From: Clavelina lepadiformis
Lineage: Eukaryota > Chordata > Ascidiacea > Aplousobranchia > Clavelinidae
Length of the DNA: 64,000 nucleotides
Direction: 5' to 3'
Assembly (NCBI RefSeq): GCF_947623445.1
Contig: NC_135247.1
Location: forward strand, 19,346,501-19,410,500
The notes beneath the pieces are model-generated. The model saw only the letters and a program-made list of their open reading frames with translations, made no database searches and was not told the origin of the DNA. Below, piece by piece: positions 23,601-35,566 of this stretch (position 1 is its first letter; every line of letters begins with the position of its first letter). The position numbers were made by a program, and so were the translations under genes.

Positions 23601-26600
23601 TTTCTTCCACAGAAGTAATTAAAATGACAAAGAAAGCACTAATTAACTGTCTGCATTCATAAGTATGCTACGATATAGGCTGCTTACACATCATTCCAAG
23701 CAGGTGTTATCATCCGATCAGGGGTTTTCATCAGTTTTGCTTTGGCAATCTCTAAGAAATTTCAAAAAACTGCAACCTATTAAAAATTAACCGGTAACCG
23801 CTAATTTTTTGCGATAGTTGCAGAAATTTAAATTTTCGAGAGACCATTGAAGAATTTTAAGAGACCGTTTTGGTATCCAAAACACTGCGCACGTACAAAC
23901 TCGGGCTTACAACTGCAAATGTGGCAAGTTACCTGACAAGGTTTTGGAAAATTAAAAAATCGTATAATATGTGGTGCAGCACAAGAAAAATACCACATCC
24001 CATTAAATTTTGCTTTTGTGAAAGGTCACAAACATCGACCGATGTTGAGACAGGCTGATACATCGGTATCAGTAAAAATCGGCATCAGTGCATGTCTACC
24101 ATTTAAGCAAGATAGAATCTTGATGTTTTGAATGATGAGGTTTATGAGAGTTTGTAACTTTTCTTACCTTAACTTAAAATATGATGTGTCTATGGCACTT
24201 GAATGACTCAGCTCCCACAAATGTTGTTCAAATTTGCGAGTTGTTGTTTGTTAGGACGGTCACGCTTACATGAAGAGAAGGGCAAACAGGAACACGAACA
24301 ACGCTCCACTCAATCATGTCAAGGATAGTCTGCCTGTTTTCTTCGAGGTTCATGAAACATTATCTGGTAGGACATTCTACAAAATTTTACATAACAATGA
24401 TCTGTGGCACAGGATGAAGCTCAACTTAAAGTAACTCATCTCACTTAACTTGTGATGTTGTTGGTGTCAGTCCCAGGCTTGAGCAACACTCATCGCCTCA
24501 CATTTAACTTCACTCATCATGTCAAGAATCATGTTGCTGACATCCTAACTAATTTTTATATTTACCTGTCTTCTTTGAAGCATAGTTACCACATGATAGA
24601 TTGCAACCGATGTGTCTCTGTAGATGTTATTTGTTAGTTGGAAACCCTGAAAAGTTTTGATGCAGTGATATAAAAGTCTGAAGCTCCTGGCTTCTATTTC
24701 TCAATTGTGCTGTAGAAGTCATCAATAATGCATATTTTATTCCTTGGTTAGAATGTGACGAATGACGTTAATACAAGGTTGGAATCGGCCACTTGCGAAC
24801 TTTTAACATTAAGGTTTTAAATTCTTGCTAAGGTGTCAACAGGATGTCAAAACTGAAACCTGAAGTAATTCATTACAGTCTTCAGATTTTTACTGATGCA
24901 ACTTTAACTGTATTTTTTTCTATTTTAGTTCTTAATTTGTTGAAAAATTACACTTTGTTGATGTTTGAAGGAATCCACCACCGGATGGTCAAAGATGATC
25001 TCGGGTCAGATGAGGGAAACGTCACCGAGAGACTCGAAGAAACATTAAACGGTGAAATACTTTGCAACACAGGATTGTGATTGTTCCTACGAAAATCTCA
25101 TTTTAAAGTTTTCTTTTGTGAAGAGTCTTGACATGTTATCAATGTATGCAGAAGCAAGCGGCCGAGCCAATAAACTGTTTGATACCGTGCTCAGCTGTAA
25201 GGACAGAGCAGACTCTATAAGAAATACATTGAACGTCCTGCAAAGATTTAAGGTTCGTTTCGTCAATTTCAATCCATGTTTGAAGATTGAATTTTAGTGA
25301 AGTCTTTGCTTCAGTTCCTCTTCAACCTCCCGTTGAACATTGAGAGGAACATCCAACGTGGAGATTACGGCGTCGTCATCAATGACTATGAAAAGGCAAA
25401 ATCATTGTTTTCTGACACTGATGTCTCCGTCTTCAAGAAAGGTTTCATCTTTTAACACCATTCAACTGTGGTTAACGAACCCAGACTTAATAAGATTTCT
25501 ATGTAAAGTTTATGACGAGGTTGAGCGGAGGGTCTCAGATTTTCGTGAGCAGTTGAAGCGAGAGGTCAAAGAGCTTCCCTCTCCCCTCCATAGACAGAAA
25601 ATGTTGATCCGATATCTTCTCGGACTTGGTGATGCCAGCGATCCTGCTTGGGATTGTCTTGCCCACCAGCATCAGTGGATCCAGGAGTGCATGATGCGGT
25701 GCAAGGATCAGCATCTTAAGAGAGGTTCCTTGCATTGCAAATAATCTCACTCAACACATAATTCATCAACATCTTGTATTTTTAGCAATAAAATTTGCTG
25801 AACAAGGCGATGACCAGAGCAGAGTGAAGGTCAACCAGGATTATCTCGAGGTCGGCTTTGTAATGACTTCATTGTTTTTCTTTTTTACTTGAGACAAGTT
25901 TGAACTGTCCTTGACCTTGTCTTAAATATTTCAATATGTTGTCGTTATCAGCACTGGCTTTACATTTCTGCAGGAATTGACTCGGATTGCAGTGAGTCAG
26001 GTTCCAGAGCACTGGAACTTATGGCAGCATTACTCAACCGGTGTGATTTTAAGCGAAACGGGTGAAAAAATATCCGACGTTGAAAAGCTTAAGCAGGTTG
26101 CCTCGAAGCATTCAAAGCAGATGAAGGTGGGAATGAGCCCTAATCGGTGTTACTCGATCGCTTGCACGGATTCTCTAACGTACAACGCCACGCATTGTGT
26201 GTGTGTGCGTCGTAACTTAACGAGCGACACAAGTCCAACCATTTCCTTTTGAAGGGTTTGCTGCGGGACACGGTCATATTATTCGTTAATCTTCTCCGCG
26301 CAGTCTTCCTGCCTGCCACCCTCTGCGTGGATGACGATGATGACGTCACAGAGCGACAGTCTTATGGGGTTTGGCCCAATGAGGAGCCACTACCTGCCCA
26401 GATATCATCCGACTGTGTCCACGTCATCAGGTGACCTTAGATTTGACCTCTCACCGCGGGTTCATCTAATACCGTTCATTGCTTTCTCAGGCAAGCTTTA
26501 AGTGGCTTATCTCAACTCAACTTGCCGCATGGGACTTTGACGTCATTGCATGACATCATCCATGACATGAGGGTACTTTCCCTTAACTCCTTCCTACTTG

Positions 26601-28146
26601 AAGCGACCCAGGGTTGGTTGCGATGGTTTTGCTTGTATGGTAATTAAGGCAGTCTGTTTGATTCGAGCTTGTTTAGAAATAAGATCGCTTCGTTTAAAAG
26701 AGACGTGGAATGTCAACAACAAAGGAATCACCAAGCTGGTGAGTGAAGCTTTGTGATGTAACAATCTGAAAGATGTTTGTGACGTGACAAACCTTGCCTT
26801 CGCAGCCATCTCAGCTCAGTACCGTCCTCACTGAGCTGGTGGTCGTGGTCCGACACGTGCTCATGTCACTGCCCGGTGAGGAGTCGATCTTTGCCAGAGT
26901 CGCCGTCCAGAGCAAAATCACCCAACTCCTCACCGACTTGTTTGTGGTCGGTTTCATTTTTGTGACTTTGCTTTCTTATGTAGTCGGTCATTGATTAGGT
27001 TTGCTGAAATGCAAGTGTCAGTGGTCTAATGTGTACAATTTTCAAACTGACTCTTCAGGCTTGTGTCACGTGTTTCGAAGAGACTTCATTCTTTGAGGAG
27101 ACCGAGTCCGACGCCCTTCCAGAGGGACTTCCCCCATTGGTATGACCTGTAAATTTCCATAATCGCTTTGTCTTGGTAACTATTGAAGTTGTTTAGGAGA
27201 AACGCCTCCTGGTGGGGATGAGCAACCTGTCCTTCAGCTGGACCACATTTGTGCTGACTCATCTAGAGCAATTCCAACAGCTCGGATTTCCCAACGTTGA
27301 AAAATGCCGACAGGTTTGTGGTGTTCTTTGCTCGCATCTGACAACGTTTATGACGTCTGAATGCTCAGGTGTGCGAGGAAGCATTCGTCGAACTCGATGA
27401 AAAGCTCTTAAGTGCTTACCTTGAGCATCGACTCGAACCTTTGATCAGTGGCTTGGAACAGGGAATGTACGTCGGGGGCTTCGACTGGAACGATTGCCTG
27501 AAACCAACAGGTAGCTTTGTGTGTCGTGACTTGGGTTGAAATGCAAAGCTCTGTGCGTTGTAAGCTTGTGCTAATATTTCAGGGGTGAGGCCGTACATTA
27601 AATGTGCCCTGATGAAAATCATAACGATTCATGCAGAGGTAAGTAAGAATCAAACTATCATCCGTGTGACGTCACCATGACACGGTTGGTGTCTCAGGTG
27701 TTTGCGGTTTGCTCGGGGATGGTTTCTCGGATTTTGACGAGTGTTGTTGAGTCGGTAGCGGATGAGTTGCTCCGTTTGGTCCAATGCATCGACCAGATCA
27801 GCGCGAATGGCGCCATGCAGTGTCGGGTGGACATTGAAGCGATGGAGCAAGTGACGTCTATATTCAAATCACCGCAATCACAGTAAGTAGCGTTCAAACC
27901 TGTCCTAATAAAATTGCCTCATTAAAAACTTGCCAAGTTTGTTCAGGAAAAGCTTTGAAGAAGCGCTCAACGCCGTCCCTAGACTGTCAAATAATTCTGA
28001 ACGAAGGTATTTGCGTTGTGGCCAGCGCGTTTGTGAGTTATTGTGGTTGCATTTCCTTAATCTACTTTCTGCGTAGGACTTTGGACGATTTGCTCAACAT
28101 CTTTAAGAGCATTATGATGTTCCAGCTCAACCGCTTTCAACCATGA
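20687..28146 (+). CDS. EXOC2: EXOC2 / Sec5, exocyst complex subunit
   Basis: Complete gene, 22 exons, 865 residues (human 924). Exons: 20687-20792, 22649-22822, 22955-23084, 23163-23295, 24255-24366, 24971-25051, 25152-25252, 25315-25441, 25509-25724, 25786-25850, 25974-26126, 26255-26430, 26491-26572, 26649-26738, 26806-26946, 27059-27139, 27197-27313, 27369-27510, 27583-27638, 27698-27882, 27947-28006 and 28077-28146. All are GT-AG and in phase. Sec5 tethers secretory vesicles to the plasma membrane. The N-terminal IPT/TIG domain, which binds Ral GTPases ([26 protein letters not shown]), spans about residues 1-92. Helical landmarks follow: [44 protein letters not shown] and [20 protein letters not shown]. 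Exon 14 uses acceptor TAATTAAG. Intron 1 (1.86 kb) contains two inverted-repeat elements. AATAAA at 28326-28331 is a likely poly(A) signal. Confidence 0.97.
21086..21699. mobile_element. pogo/mariner-type MITE in EXOC2 intron 1
   Basis: 614 bp flanked by TA (21084-21085 and 21700-21701). The ends are CAGTCGAATCCGCTTAAT and, inverted, CAGTCGACTTCGCTTAAT. GCTTAATTCGGAC-like words recur inside near both ends (about 21213, 21615 and 21644). Non-coding. TA target and end sequence fit pogo/Tigger-like elements. Confidence 0.85.
21831..22204. mobile_element. Short inverted-repeat element with a SINE head inside
   Basis: Arms of 38 bp at 21831-21868 and 22167-22204 match inversely at 37 of 38 positions (left arm starts ATACTCTGTAGTCTGAATGG). 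The 298-bp interior contains a tRNA-like SINE head at 21881-21940. No clear target duplication was found. It lies in EXOC2 intron 1. Confidence 0.7.
21881..21940 (+). repeat. tRNA-like SINE head, copy D
   Basis: TAGCCGAGTTGTTAGAGTGC then TGGGCTTGTAATAATGCGGC and a B-box-like GCGTTTGACTC. This is the best A-box match in the window and is related to 13231-13300. The shared SINE tail is missing here. Confidence 0.6.
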
Positions 28147-28397
28147 CGTCATATGTCTAGCCGTCAGCAAATATATTCGTGCAATCGTCTTGTACCTTCT
28201 CTGTTTGCGTTGTCATAATCAAACTTTATTTATATGCTGATTACGTTCAACTAAGATTGCTTACGACCACTTGTGTTTACATTTTATTTTCAATATAACC
28301 GCTTGATGCCCTTTTTGCTTGTTTTAATAAATGTAATGACGTCATCAATTTGGACGTTCCCGTTGTAGTTTCATCACGACCTGTAAAACAATGACGT
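28146..28397. terminator. Shared 3' region of convergent EXOC2 and SLC16 genes
   Basis: EXOC2 has AATAAA at 28326-28331 on the plus strand. The transporter has AATAAA on the minus strand at 28283-28288 and 28225-28230. If these are used, the two transcripts overlap by at least about 40 bp at their 3' ends. Confidence 0.55.
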
Positions 28398-30318
28398 CAT
28401 AGTTTTTGCTCGATCAACAGCGAGCGAAGTTCACTCACGTGGATGGCGAAGGTCAAGATCGCTCCGAGGAAGAGGAGTCCGCAACTTATGAAGAGCGCGA
28501 TGCTCGGTCGCCCAGTCGTGTCCACCGCGATACCTGTGTTACGTCATAATCATAATTTATGCCCGCGTAATCTTGAGCAGGAGAAATCAGTGGGAAACCT
28601 ACCCACGAGAGGTGGGGTCACCAAGGTGCCGATCCCGTTGAACAAGGTGCTGATACCAAGCGCCGTCCCATACATCTTCATCCCGACTATGTCAGCGAGA
28701 ACAACAATAGAAATTCCCGAAAACCCGCCCTGAAATATACAACGTTACTGTGTGACGACATAGACACCAAACACGTGAGTACAAGTCGTGGGAAAGTGTA
28801 ATATGATGTCTATCACCTGAAACAACCCGGTGACAGCTGCGACCGCGGCTAAACTTGCAAAGGAGTCGGTGAAAGGGATGATTAAGCCGCAAACAGCGAG
28901 AAGCAGAAGCACTGAAGCGAACATCAACAAACGGTTTATTCTGGAAAGAAAAGTTCTGCATGAAGTCATCTTATGTTGTGACGTAATTAAGCAAGCTCTG
29001 TGTCGTCAGTATTGTGGACTGACCTTTTGAAATCTCCAAGAAATCCAAAAATAATTCTCGAAAAAAGTTCTGTGCCAGCCATGATGGAAACGACCAAAGG
29101 TGCCTTTAGCTTGGAGATGCCCAACTAAAAAAATGGGGCTAGTTAAACAAGCGGCCGCGATAAAATGATCAAGTAATGACGCACTTCCTGTTCTGCGAAC
29201 GGGACGATGTAGAGCTGACCAACCAGAAATCCGGCGACAAACACGACCTGGGAGAGACAATAGACAATGAAAGCTTTATGTCTGAAAAGCGACGACCACA
29301 AGACTTTTCTCGAATCCGCTTCTATCCCTTCTCCATTCATGTGATCACGCTTTGAGTTTTCGAGTGAAAGTGGACGCATGAGGGCGCCACATACGCACAA
29401 ATTGAGATAAATTGCTCCAAAGATGAGGAAGTGGCCCGGAAGAGCAAATTCCTTGATGAGGTGAGCGTTCAAAGGGCAGAGAGCGAAAGTTCCGACAGAT
29501 GCACCTGAACAAAAATAACGTTGGTTTAATTTAAATGACGACATTATAGAATTTGAGATGACGTAATTACCCATGCTAGCGAGATTGGTCGCAAGAGCGC
29601 GCCTCTTCTTGAAATAGAAGCCGATGACGACCGGTGACGCAACAAAAGACATCCCTAGTCCTACACCTGAACTTTAAAGTATAAATTAGGCTAAATTGGG
29701 GAAACGTTTGAATTAAATTTGCGCGGAAACCTGTGAGAAGACCAGCTGTGACGTCAAGCAGGATCATATTGGGAGCAAACGAGGCGGAAATCGATGCGAC
29801 AGCCGCCATCAAACCTCCCGCCATTATCGTGGGTCGGTGCCCGAACCGGGTCATCATCGGCGCCGAGAGAATCCCTTCAGAACGCCACAGGTTATTTTTG
29901 TGACGTCATCGAAAGCTACGTAAGGTGCCAAGTACCTGCCACCGCTATTCCTGATGACGCAATCGCAGCCACCCATCCAACACTCGAAAAGTCGGTTTCG
30001 AAGCTTTCCATTATGGGGACAAACAGAACGCTCTGGCATCTGTTTAAAGATAGTTAAGGGTAATCACGGTTATGCTTTATGACATCACAAGATAGTTTAC
30101 CGGAGAGTTCCAAAGACGATGGCATAGACGAGGAAAGCGGCCAGAACTATGACCCAGCCCCAACCGCCATCGGGGGAACTGACGTCATCATCACTTGACG
30201 GGGGCAAATTCTACGTAAAATGATGTGATTGGGCGGTTTGGTAATATCTGCAGAACCATGTAATTTCTACCTTATCATTTAAGTCTTCTTCAATGACGTC
30301 ATCGGCCTGGTTTCCCAT
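28397..30318 (-). CDS. SLC16-type monocarboxylate transporter (MFS)
   Basis: Complete, ten exons on the minus strand: 30318-30271, 30210-30101, 30039-29936, 29874-29731, 29666-29571, 29504-29185, 29124-29024, 28940-28817, 28729-28603 and 28533-28397; 436 residues, all phases consistent. After a short acidic N-terminus comes the signature [14 protein letters not shown] that defines the MCT family at the first membrane helix. Next are [33 protein letters not shown] (the R-x-G-x-R loop between helices 2 and 3), [20 protein letters not shown] and a short cytosolic loop. C-terminal helices include [20 protein letters not shown]. The family moves lactate, pyruvate or related solutes with protons across the plasma membrane; the SLC16 member and substrate cannot be assigned. 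Exon 6 has a less usual donor, GAA|GTGCGT. Convergent with EXOC2, with 250 bp between the stops. Confidence 0.93.
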
Positions 30319-31033
30319 GCTTTCGCTGAATCAACGTGCGGTCTGATTCAACTCAACCTTGCGCAGAGACTTTCCCGGAACTTCTGCAAGAATTCAAATG
30401 CCCAGGGCCTAGGACCGCACACCACCTGCTGGTGTGACGTAGTTTTGTCTGGGCTTAACCTACTCCCTTCTTTGATCCTTCAACCCACCAAGTTTAATTC
30501 CTTCAACGCCGGTGAATGCCTTTCCTAAAATTCGTAGTTTATTTAAGAATCTCTGCGCTAAAAAATTCTTATATTGCGCATTCTATCGCCTGGAGCGTTG
30601 TTTCAAGTGCGAATAGAATGAAACCAACAATTCGTGTTTTTTTCTGAGTCAGCTTTATTTTGCGATATATTGACAACTTTGCGCTAAACTTAAATCTAAT
30701 AAACAACTGGCCAAGCCACAAAATGCTCCAAGTAAGAACACAACCAATGCATGGTCTTGTGCCACGGCTGAAATTTACCTTCTTCAACGTAACGTCTGAG
30801 AACTTCTTTTCTCGTTCGTTGATCGACAAGCGATCACGCATCGCTGCATTCGCTGACAGCGTCAACCTGAAGCGCGCGCGCCTGGATCAAATATAAGCCG
30901 TTGCTTGCTCAATTGCGTTTAAGCATGACGCCACGTAACGCTGACCAAGAATGTCTGAGGCCGGGTTGCATTGACACGCGACAATATCTTTCCTCCTTCA
31001 TCGATGACATATGCGGTTGCTTAGCAACATCTG
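30319..31033. other. Gap between SPRING1 and SLC16 gene, no gene seen
   Basis: 715 bp between two minus-strand genes. It should hold the promoter of the transporter and the 3' UTR of SPRING1. No exon or repeat was recognised, and no TATA-like or CpG feature stands out. Confidence 0.5.
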
Positions 31034-33204
31034 TCAGACAATTTTCAAGTCAGGAATGTTTCTCCCGAAGCAAAATTTTACGGAAGGATCTCTGTACACG
31101 TTCTCATGCTGCACGCTCAATGACGACGTCCTGCACCGTGAAAGGCACAAATCAAACTGGTCGTCAATGGTTGAAAGAATCATCTGAAACAGAACATCAG
31201 ATTAAAATTGGAAAAGAATTTTCTTTTAAATCTTATTTTCTCATTATTACAAAACTTTTTACCTGTTGCAAGTTGTTTGAAGTTTCTAGAATTATTTTCT
31301 CAAGCAATGAGCGATTGTCTGGTTCCAAGCAACATGACACACAGTGCTCATAAACTGAACAACAATTATTATGAAGACAACTTTCACAGACGTATCTAGA
31401 AGAAGTAAGTGAGAATAAAGCCAGAGCCTGACAGAAGAAGGCACTTGGTTAATTACCTTGAGCTGTGGAAAGTGTCACAGCATCCAGACGGCTTCAAGCT
31501 AGTTCGGTCACAAACAAAACCCTTGTCATCCACAATTATTTCCTTGCCCTGTAATAACTACAACATTAAACGACTGCCATGGCGTACTCACAAGAACAAC
31601 GTAACTAATCAGGCCTGAAGCTTCTTTGAACAATATTGCACTCGCCTGCAGTGAGTTTCTGCACAAAATGTGTGGGAATTGTTCACTTTTTTCCACATCA
31701 TTTTCATCGATGGAAACACTGGGCTGCCACTTCAGCCGGCGCAGAACACCTTCTAATTTCTCTCGACTCCTGGCAATCTAAAGCACATTTGTCAGCTGAG
31801 AAACAAAATGAATTCAGATGAAAGTTAAAACTTTCGACCGAAGTTGGTCCGATATTTGAAGTAATGTCAATGTATTGGAAGAAATCAAATCACTTTTACA
31901 TGAAACAGTGAAGAAAGTTGTTACAATTTCAACTCTATATATACTGTATAGGCCTATATATAAATATGTATATAGTAGAATCTGCTTATAATGACCACCC
32001 ACTATATATGACCATTTTGGTAAGGTCACAAATTTTGCCGTATAAAATTCTTTGACTTATATTTCCATCTGTTTCAAATTTTTCTATCAATTTTTTTCGG
32101 AGTCAATTGTACAATGTGACAGCAACGCATATTCCAAATCGCACCACATAACAGCTGCCGTCATTATCCAATTGTTCTCAACCTAACACTCAATTTAGAA
32201 AATTTCTTCCAGACATTGACTTCGATGTTGCTGTTTAATGTCGATGAGATAAATGATGAATTCGAAAATTTTTTGTCATCTTGTGTTTAACTGTATCCAT
32301 CCTGTTGTGGTTAAACGGTACAGCAGCAGTTTTGGGCCAGTAACCATGATCACAGCAACCGTTCGGATATTAACCAATCGGCGAAAGGGTCTGGTCCACA
32401 GGTGATAATAACAGGCGGGATCAGTGTATTATGACAGAGTTTGACAACATACAAAAACTGCTCATGTTGAGTTGACGACTGCTAAAGCAGCTAAATTGAA
32501 GGTCAAGTCCAAACATAAGTTTGCCTTTAAATTTAAAAGTAGTTGCATAAACATACTGGTGAAAGGATGTTTAATGTATATGTAATGGTCAAGCAGCTAT
32601 TGCTAAAATTGTATTATAAATTCGGCCTCCTTTTATGATGTCACAATGTAATAACAATACGCCCGATGACTGGAATATAACTAGGTAGGCTACATGGTAG
32701 TAGTGGTAGGCTAGCTGACACGTTTTGGATGGAACCACCTGAAAGTCATCATAGATACGTGATTAGCCTAGTAGCAACTGAGCAGGTAATGTTTATTTTC
32801 AGCATAGGAATGTTACAGATGAAAATACAAAAACTGATAAAGCATTCTTGCTTTTAACACAGTTACCGGTACCGGAGTAGGCTAGAGCCAAAACTGAGCT
32901 GTACTGTACATTAACATTTACCGATACGAATACACCAACGCCCAACGGTAAGCTAGGCTAGTTCAGGCTTATTTTAAACTTTCCAAAATGGAATTTAACA
33001 TTTAACCTCGGTAGGAGGCTATAGACATAGTAGCTATTTCAGGAACTTATCAGAAAACTTACAAACCTTTAACAGATGTGATTCCTTCGATGAAACATCT
33101 TTAAGTACTCGAAAACCAATTGTGTTATAAACAAAGTAAATCAACGAAGTGCAAAATATAGCGCCAAGAACCCATCTTTTTCGCAAACTCCCTAAAACTG
33201 CCAT
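31034..33204 (-). CDS. SPRING1: SPRING1 (C12orf49), SREBP-pathway Golgi protein
   Basis: Complete, five exons on the minus strand: 33204-33067, 31777-31646, 31548-31457, 31395-31263 and 31183-31034; 214 residues (human 205). SPRING1 is a Golgi/ER type II membrane protein that supports maturation of the S1P (MBTPS1) protease and so SREBP activation. Residues 1-30 carry LRKRWVLGAIFCTSLIYFVY, the signal anchor. The luminal Cys-rich half has LCRNSLQGKEIIVDDKGFVC, SGCCD, CESCLHNNCCSVYEHCVSCC, then SRCRTSSLSVQHENVYRDP and CFG. These match the vertebrate protein motif by motif. Intron 2 is GC-AG (CAG|GCGAGT at 31646/31645); the others are GT-AG. Intron 1 is 1.29 kb and includes a fragment near 31974 with pogo-like end sequence. 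Fragments of this gene's antisense also form a chance plus-strand frame at 30901-31353. Confidence 0.94.
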
Positions 33205-34022
33205 AAAGAAAATTTCAAATATCGCACAATTCCCGATTTTTAGCCAAGCTCATCAACCAAGTCTTAAACCGTAAAACTTTTGCCAAATCAAAACGCGAAG
33301 TAGAATTATTTTTGATGTCATTTTATCACCACACTAAGTACAGACGCGCTAAAGGGCAAAATTTGCCACAGTCCAGTGTGGTCCAACCATAGATATCTTA
33401 TATATAACAACTACACATATCCAACTCCCCCTGAAAAGTGAAGCAAATCTGCGATGACACATGCGCCCAAAAGCGTTGGGAGAGAGTGAGGCAAAGGCTT
33501 TTAGCCAATTGTAAATTGGAGTAGTTCTGTATAGGCCTAATTCAATGGAAGCTTTTCGAAAGGTCGAGGTGTTTGTTCTACTGTATCACTGACTGTTTTT
33601 GTAAATATTTCTGTTTTAGCGGTATTGATGAATGAACTTGCCTAGGCCAATTGTCTACCGGTACCGTATAGGATAAGGGAATAGAGTAGCCCTTCATTCT
33701 CGTAAGAGTTGCATGATTCAAAGCAAGTGACTGATGCATATTTTTTACAAAATCAGGTGTTAACGTGAAAAAAATTAATGTGAAAGACACAAAAAGAAAT
33801 AGGCTATGATGAAACCTAATACAAACCATATCTAATATATACGATACCTTTCAAACATATTCGGATGTTCTACGAAAGTAATCATTATGAGTAGGCTAAT
33901 GAATTAGACATTTCTAAATAAAACAAGTTTGTTTGATTGCTGCCGGTAACCAATTTCGTGTTTTTGTATCACAGTTTTTGTATAATGCTGACCATAGGTC
34001 AAAAACCTGATGGTGAAAAATT

Positions 34023-34438
34023 TGTAATGAAAAGATTGTTTATCGTTCCTTATCCTGTAAGGGCGACCACTTCAATTACAAAGTCTGTCTGTTGAATTGT
34101 TGTCCTCGATGATAAATGAGTCTCAGGTCGTTGTTTCGCTTTTCTTAATCTTAGAATTAATTGTACACCATGACAACTGTATAAACTGATTATATTGTTT
34201 CTTGTTCAAACGATTACATTAAATAAGACATTGGGACAGCTACATAATAAAGTCGACCACTTTCTAGGGTTAACTTAGTAGACTGTGACGCAATGAATAG
34301 CTATAAATGAAAGAATAACTCACGTCACGGTTTATAACGATACACAGGAAGTCATGCATAGGCGACACGTAACGCAATGCTTTGCTTTGCCAATTTCCGT
34401 ATTCTATGCGGCATTCGATTTGCAAGCAATTTTATAAT
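34023..34438 (-). repeat. ~400-bp interspersed repeat, copy 2, inserted in P-like copy 2
   Basis: 416 bp flanked by AAATT (34018-34022 and 34439-34443). The matching uninterrupted sequence is present in P-like copy 1 at about 7780-7800, which shows the empty site. It is homologous over its length to 10639-11029 in the opposite orientation. Class unknown. Confidence 0.85.
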
Positions 34439-35043
34439 AAATTCTTTAATAATTTTCTTTATTAATTGTAAAGAATGAAGATCTTTACATCCAATCTCAA
34501 AATCGTCATCATGGTTTCTAAAAGATGGAAATTAATCATAGTTTTTAACTTTTTCATAAATTGATACAGACAGGTTTTGACTGAGATGTAGGGATGTGCC
34601 GCGAGGAAGATTATTCGGGTTTGTGCGAACCCGAAAATCATGTCATATCATCAGGTTGACACGAACAAATTCCGAATCTATTCGTATCAGAACCAAACAA
34701 TAAATTCTCTCCAAAAGTTGTCAAAACTTGCTTCTAAAATGACGTAATCGATAGACAAATCGCTTTCTTACGAAAAATGGTGTTTAAAAAACGATTGAAA
34801 AGCAAAATTGTTAGGAAATCGACCTTTAATGTAAGTACTGCTGACTCTAGTTTAGCATTGTTGGGAAACTAGATCATCATTTTTTACGAAAGTCAGTAAA
34901 TTTACAAGTAATATTGTAATCGGGTTCGCCATTATTGGTATTCGTGTTCGCCCGAATCTTCCATAAAGGCGATATTCGGCGAATCTATTCGGGTTTGGGT
35001 TCGTATCGGCCCATCCCTACTGAGATGATCCTTGATGGAAATT

Positions 35044-35566
35044 TTAGGATTTAGTGAAATAAATCCACAAATAGCAGTTAGAAAGAGCTTCTCTGCCTGT
35101 CTGACCACAGTTACAACACCTGCTGATGGGGTAATTAAACCGCCTCTGTCTTTGACTTGAATTAATGCCAGGTATGGTAGACATCTTTTGTACTGTAATT
35201 GTGGTCATCTCCAGAACTCTTTTGTTGTAGGCTATAAGTGCTTCAGCACAATATGAATAAGTGATTCTATCGGTCAGGTTTCTGACCAAGTAGCCTGAAA
35301 TGTATCCAAGTATAGCATCTTGGTATTCTGAGAGCTTCTAAGTTATGATTCCAGGATTAAGCACAAAGCCTTTATCTTAGCCTCATCTTCAGCCTTGTCA
35401 ATCATGGGACGATGATTTGTTAAAGGTGCTCTAGTTTTGCTCCACTTTAATGAAAAAACTGGACAACATGACTTTTCAAATGTCATGCAGTTTGCGTATT
35501 TAGAACTTGTTATGGCATTTTTAAGCAAAGGTTTTTTGAGATTTGACTTAAACCGTATTACATTTG
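35044..35566 (-). pseudogene. P-type transposase fragment in copy 2
   Basis: Minus-strand frames read MVRNLTDRITYSYCAEALI and YANCMTFEKSC, SLKWSKTRAPLTNHRPMIDK, matching copy 1 at 7140-7460. Several frameshifts and stops separate them. Interrupted at 35566 by the nested 1.6-kb element. Confidence 0.85.

Noticed and set aside
30901..31353. 150-codon plus-strand frame
   Set aside because: It overlaps SPRING1 exons 4 and 5 on the opposite strand; its composition is explained by antisense reading of those exons.
31974..32040. Possible pogo-like MITE (TAGTAGAATCTGCTTATAAT)
   Set aside because: Only one end is recognisable; no matching inverse end was found within SPRING1 intron 1.
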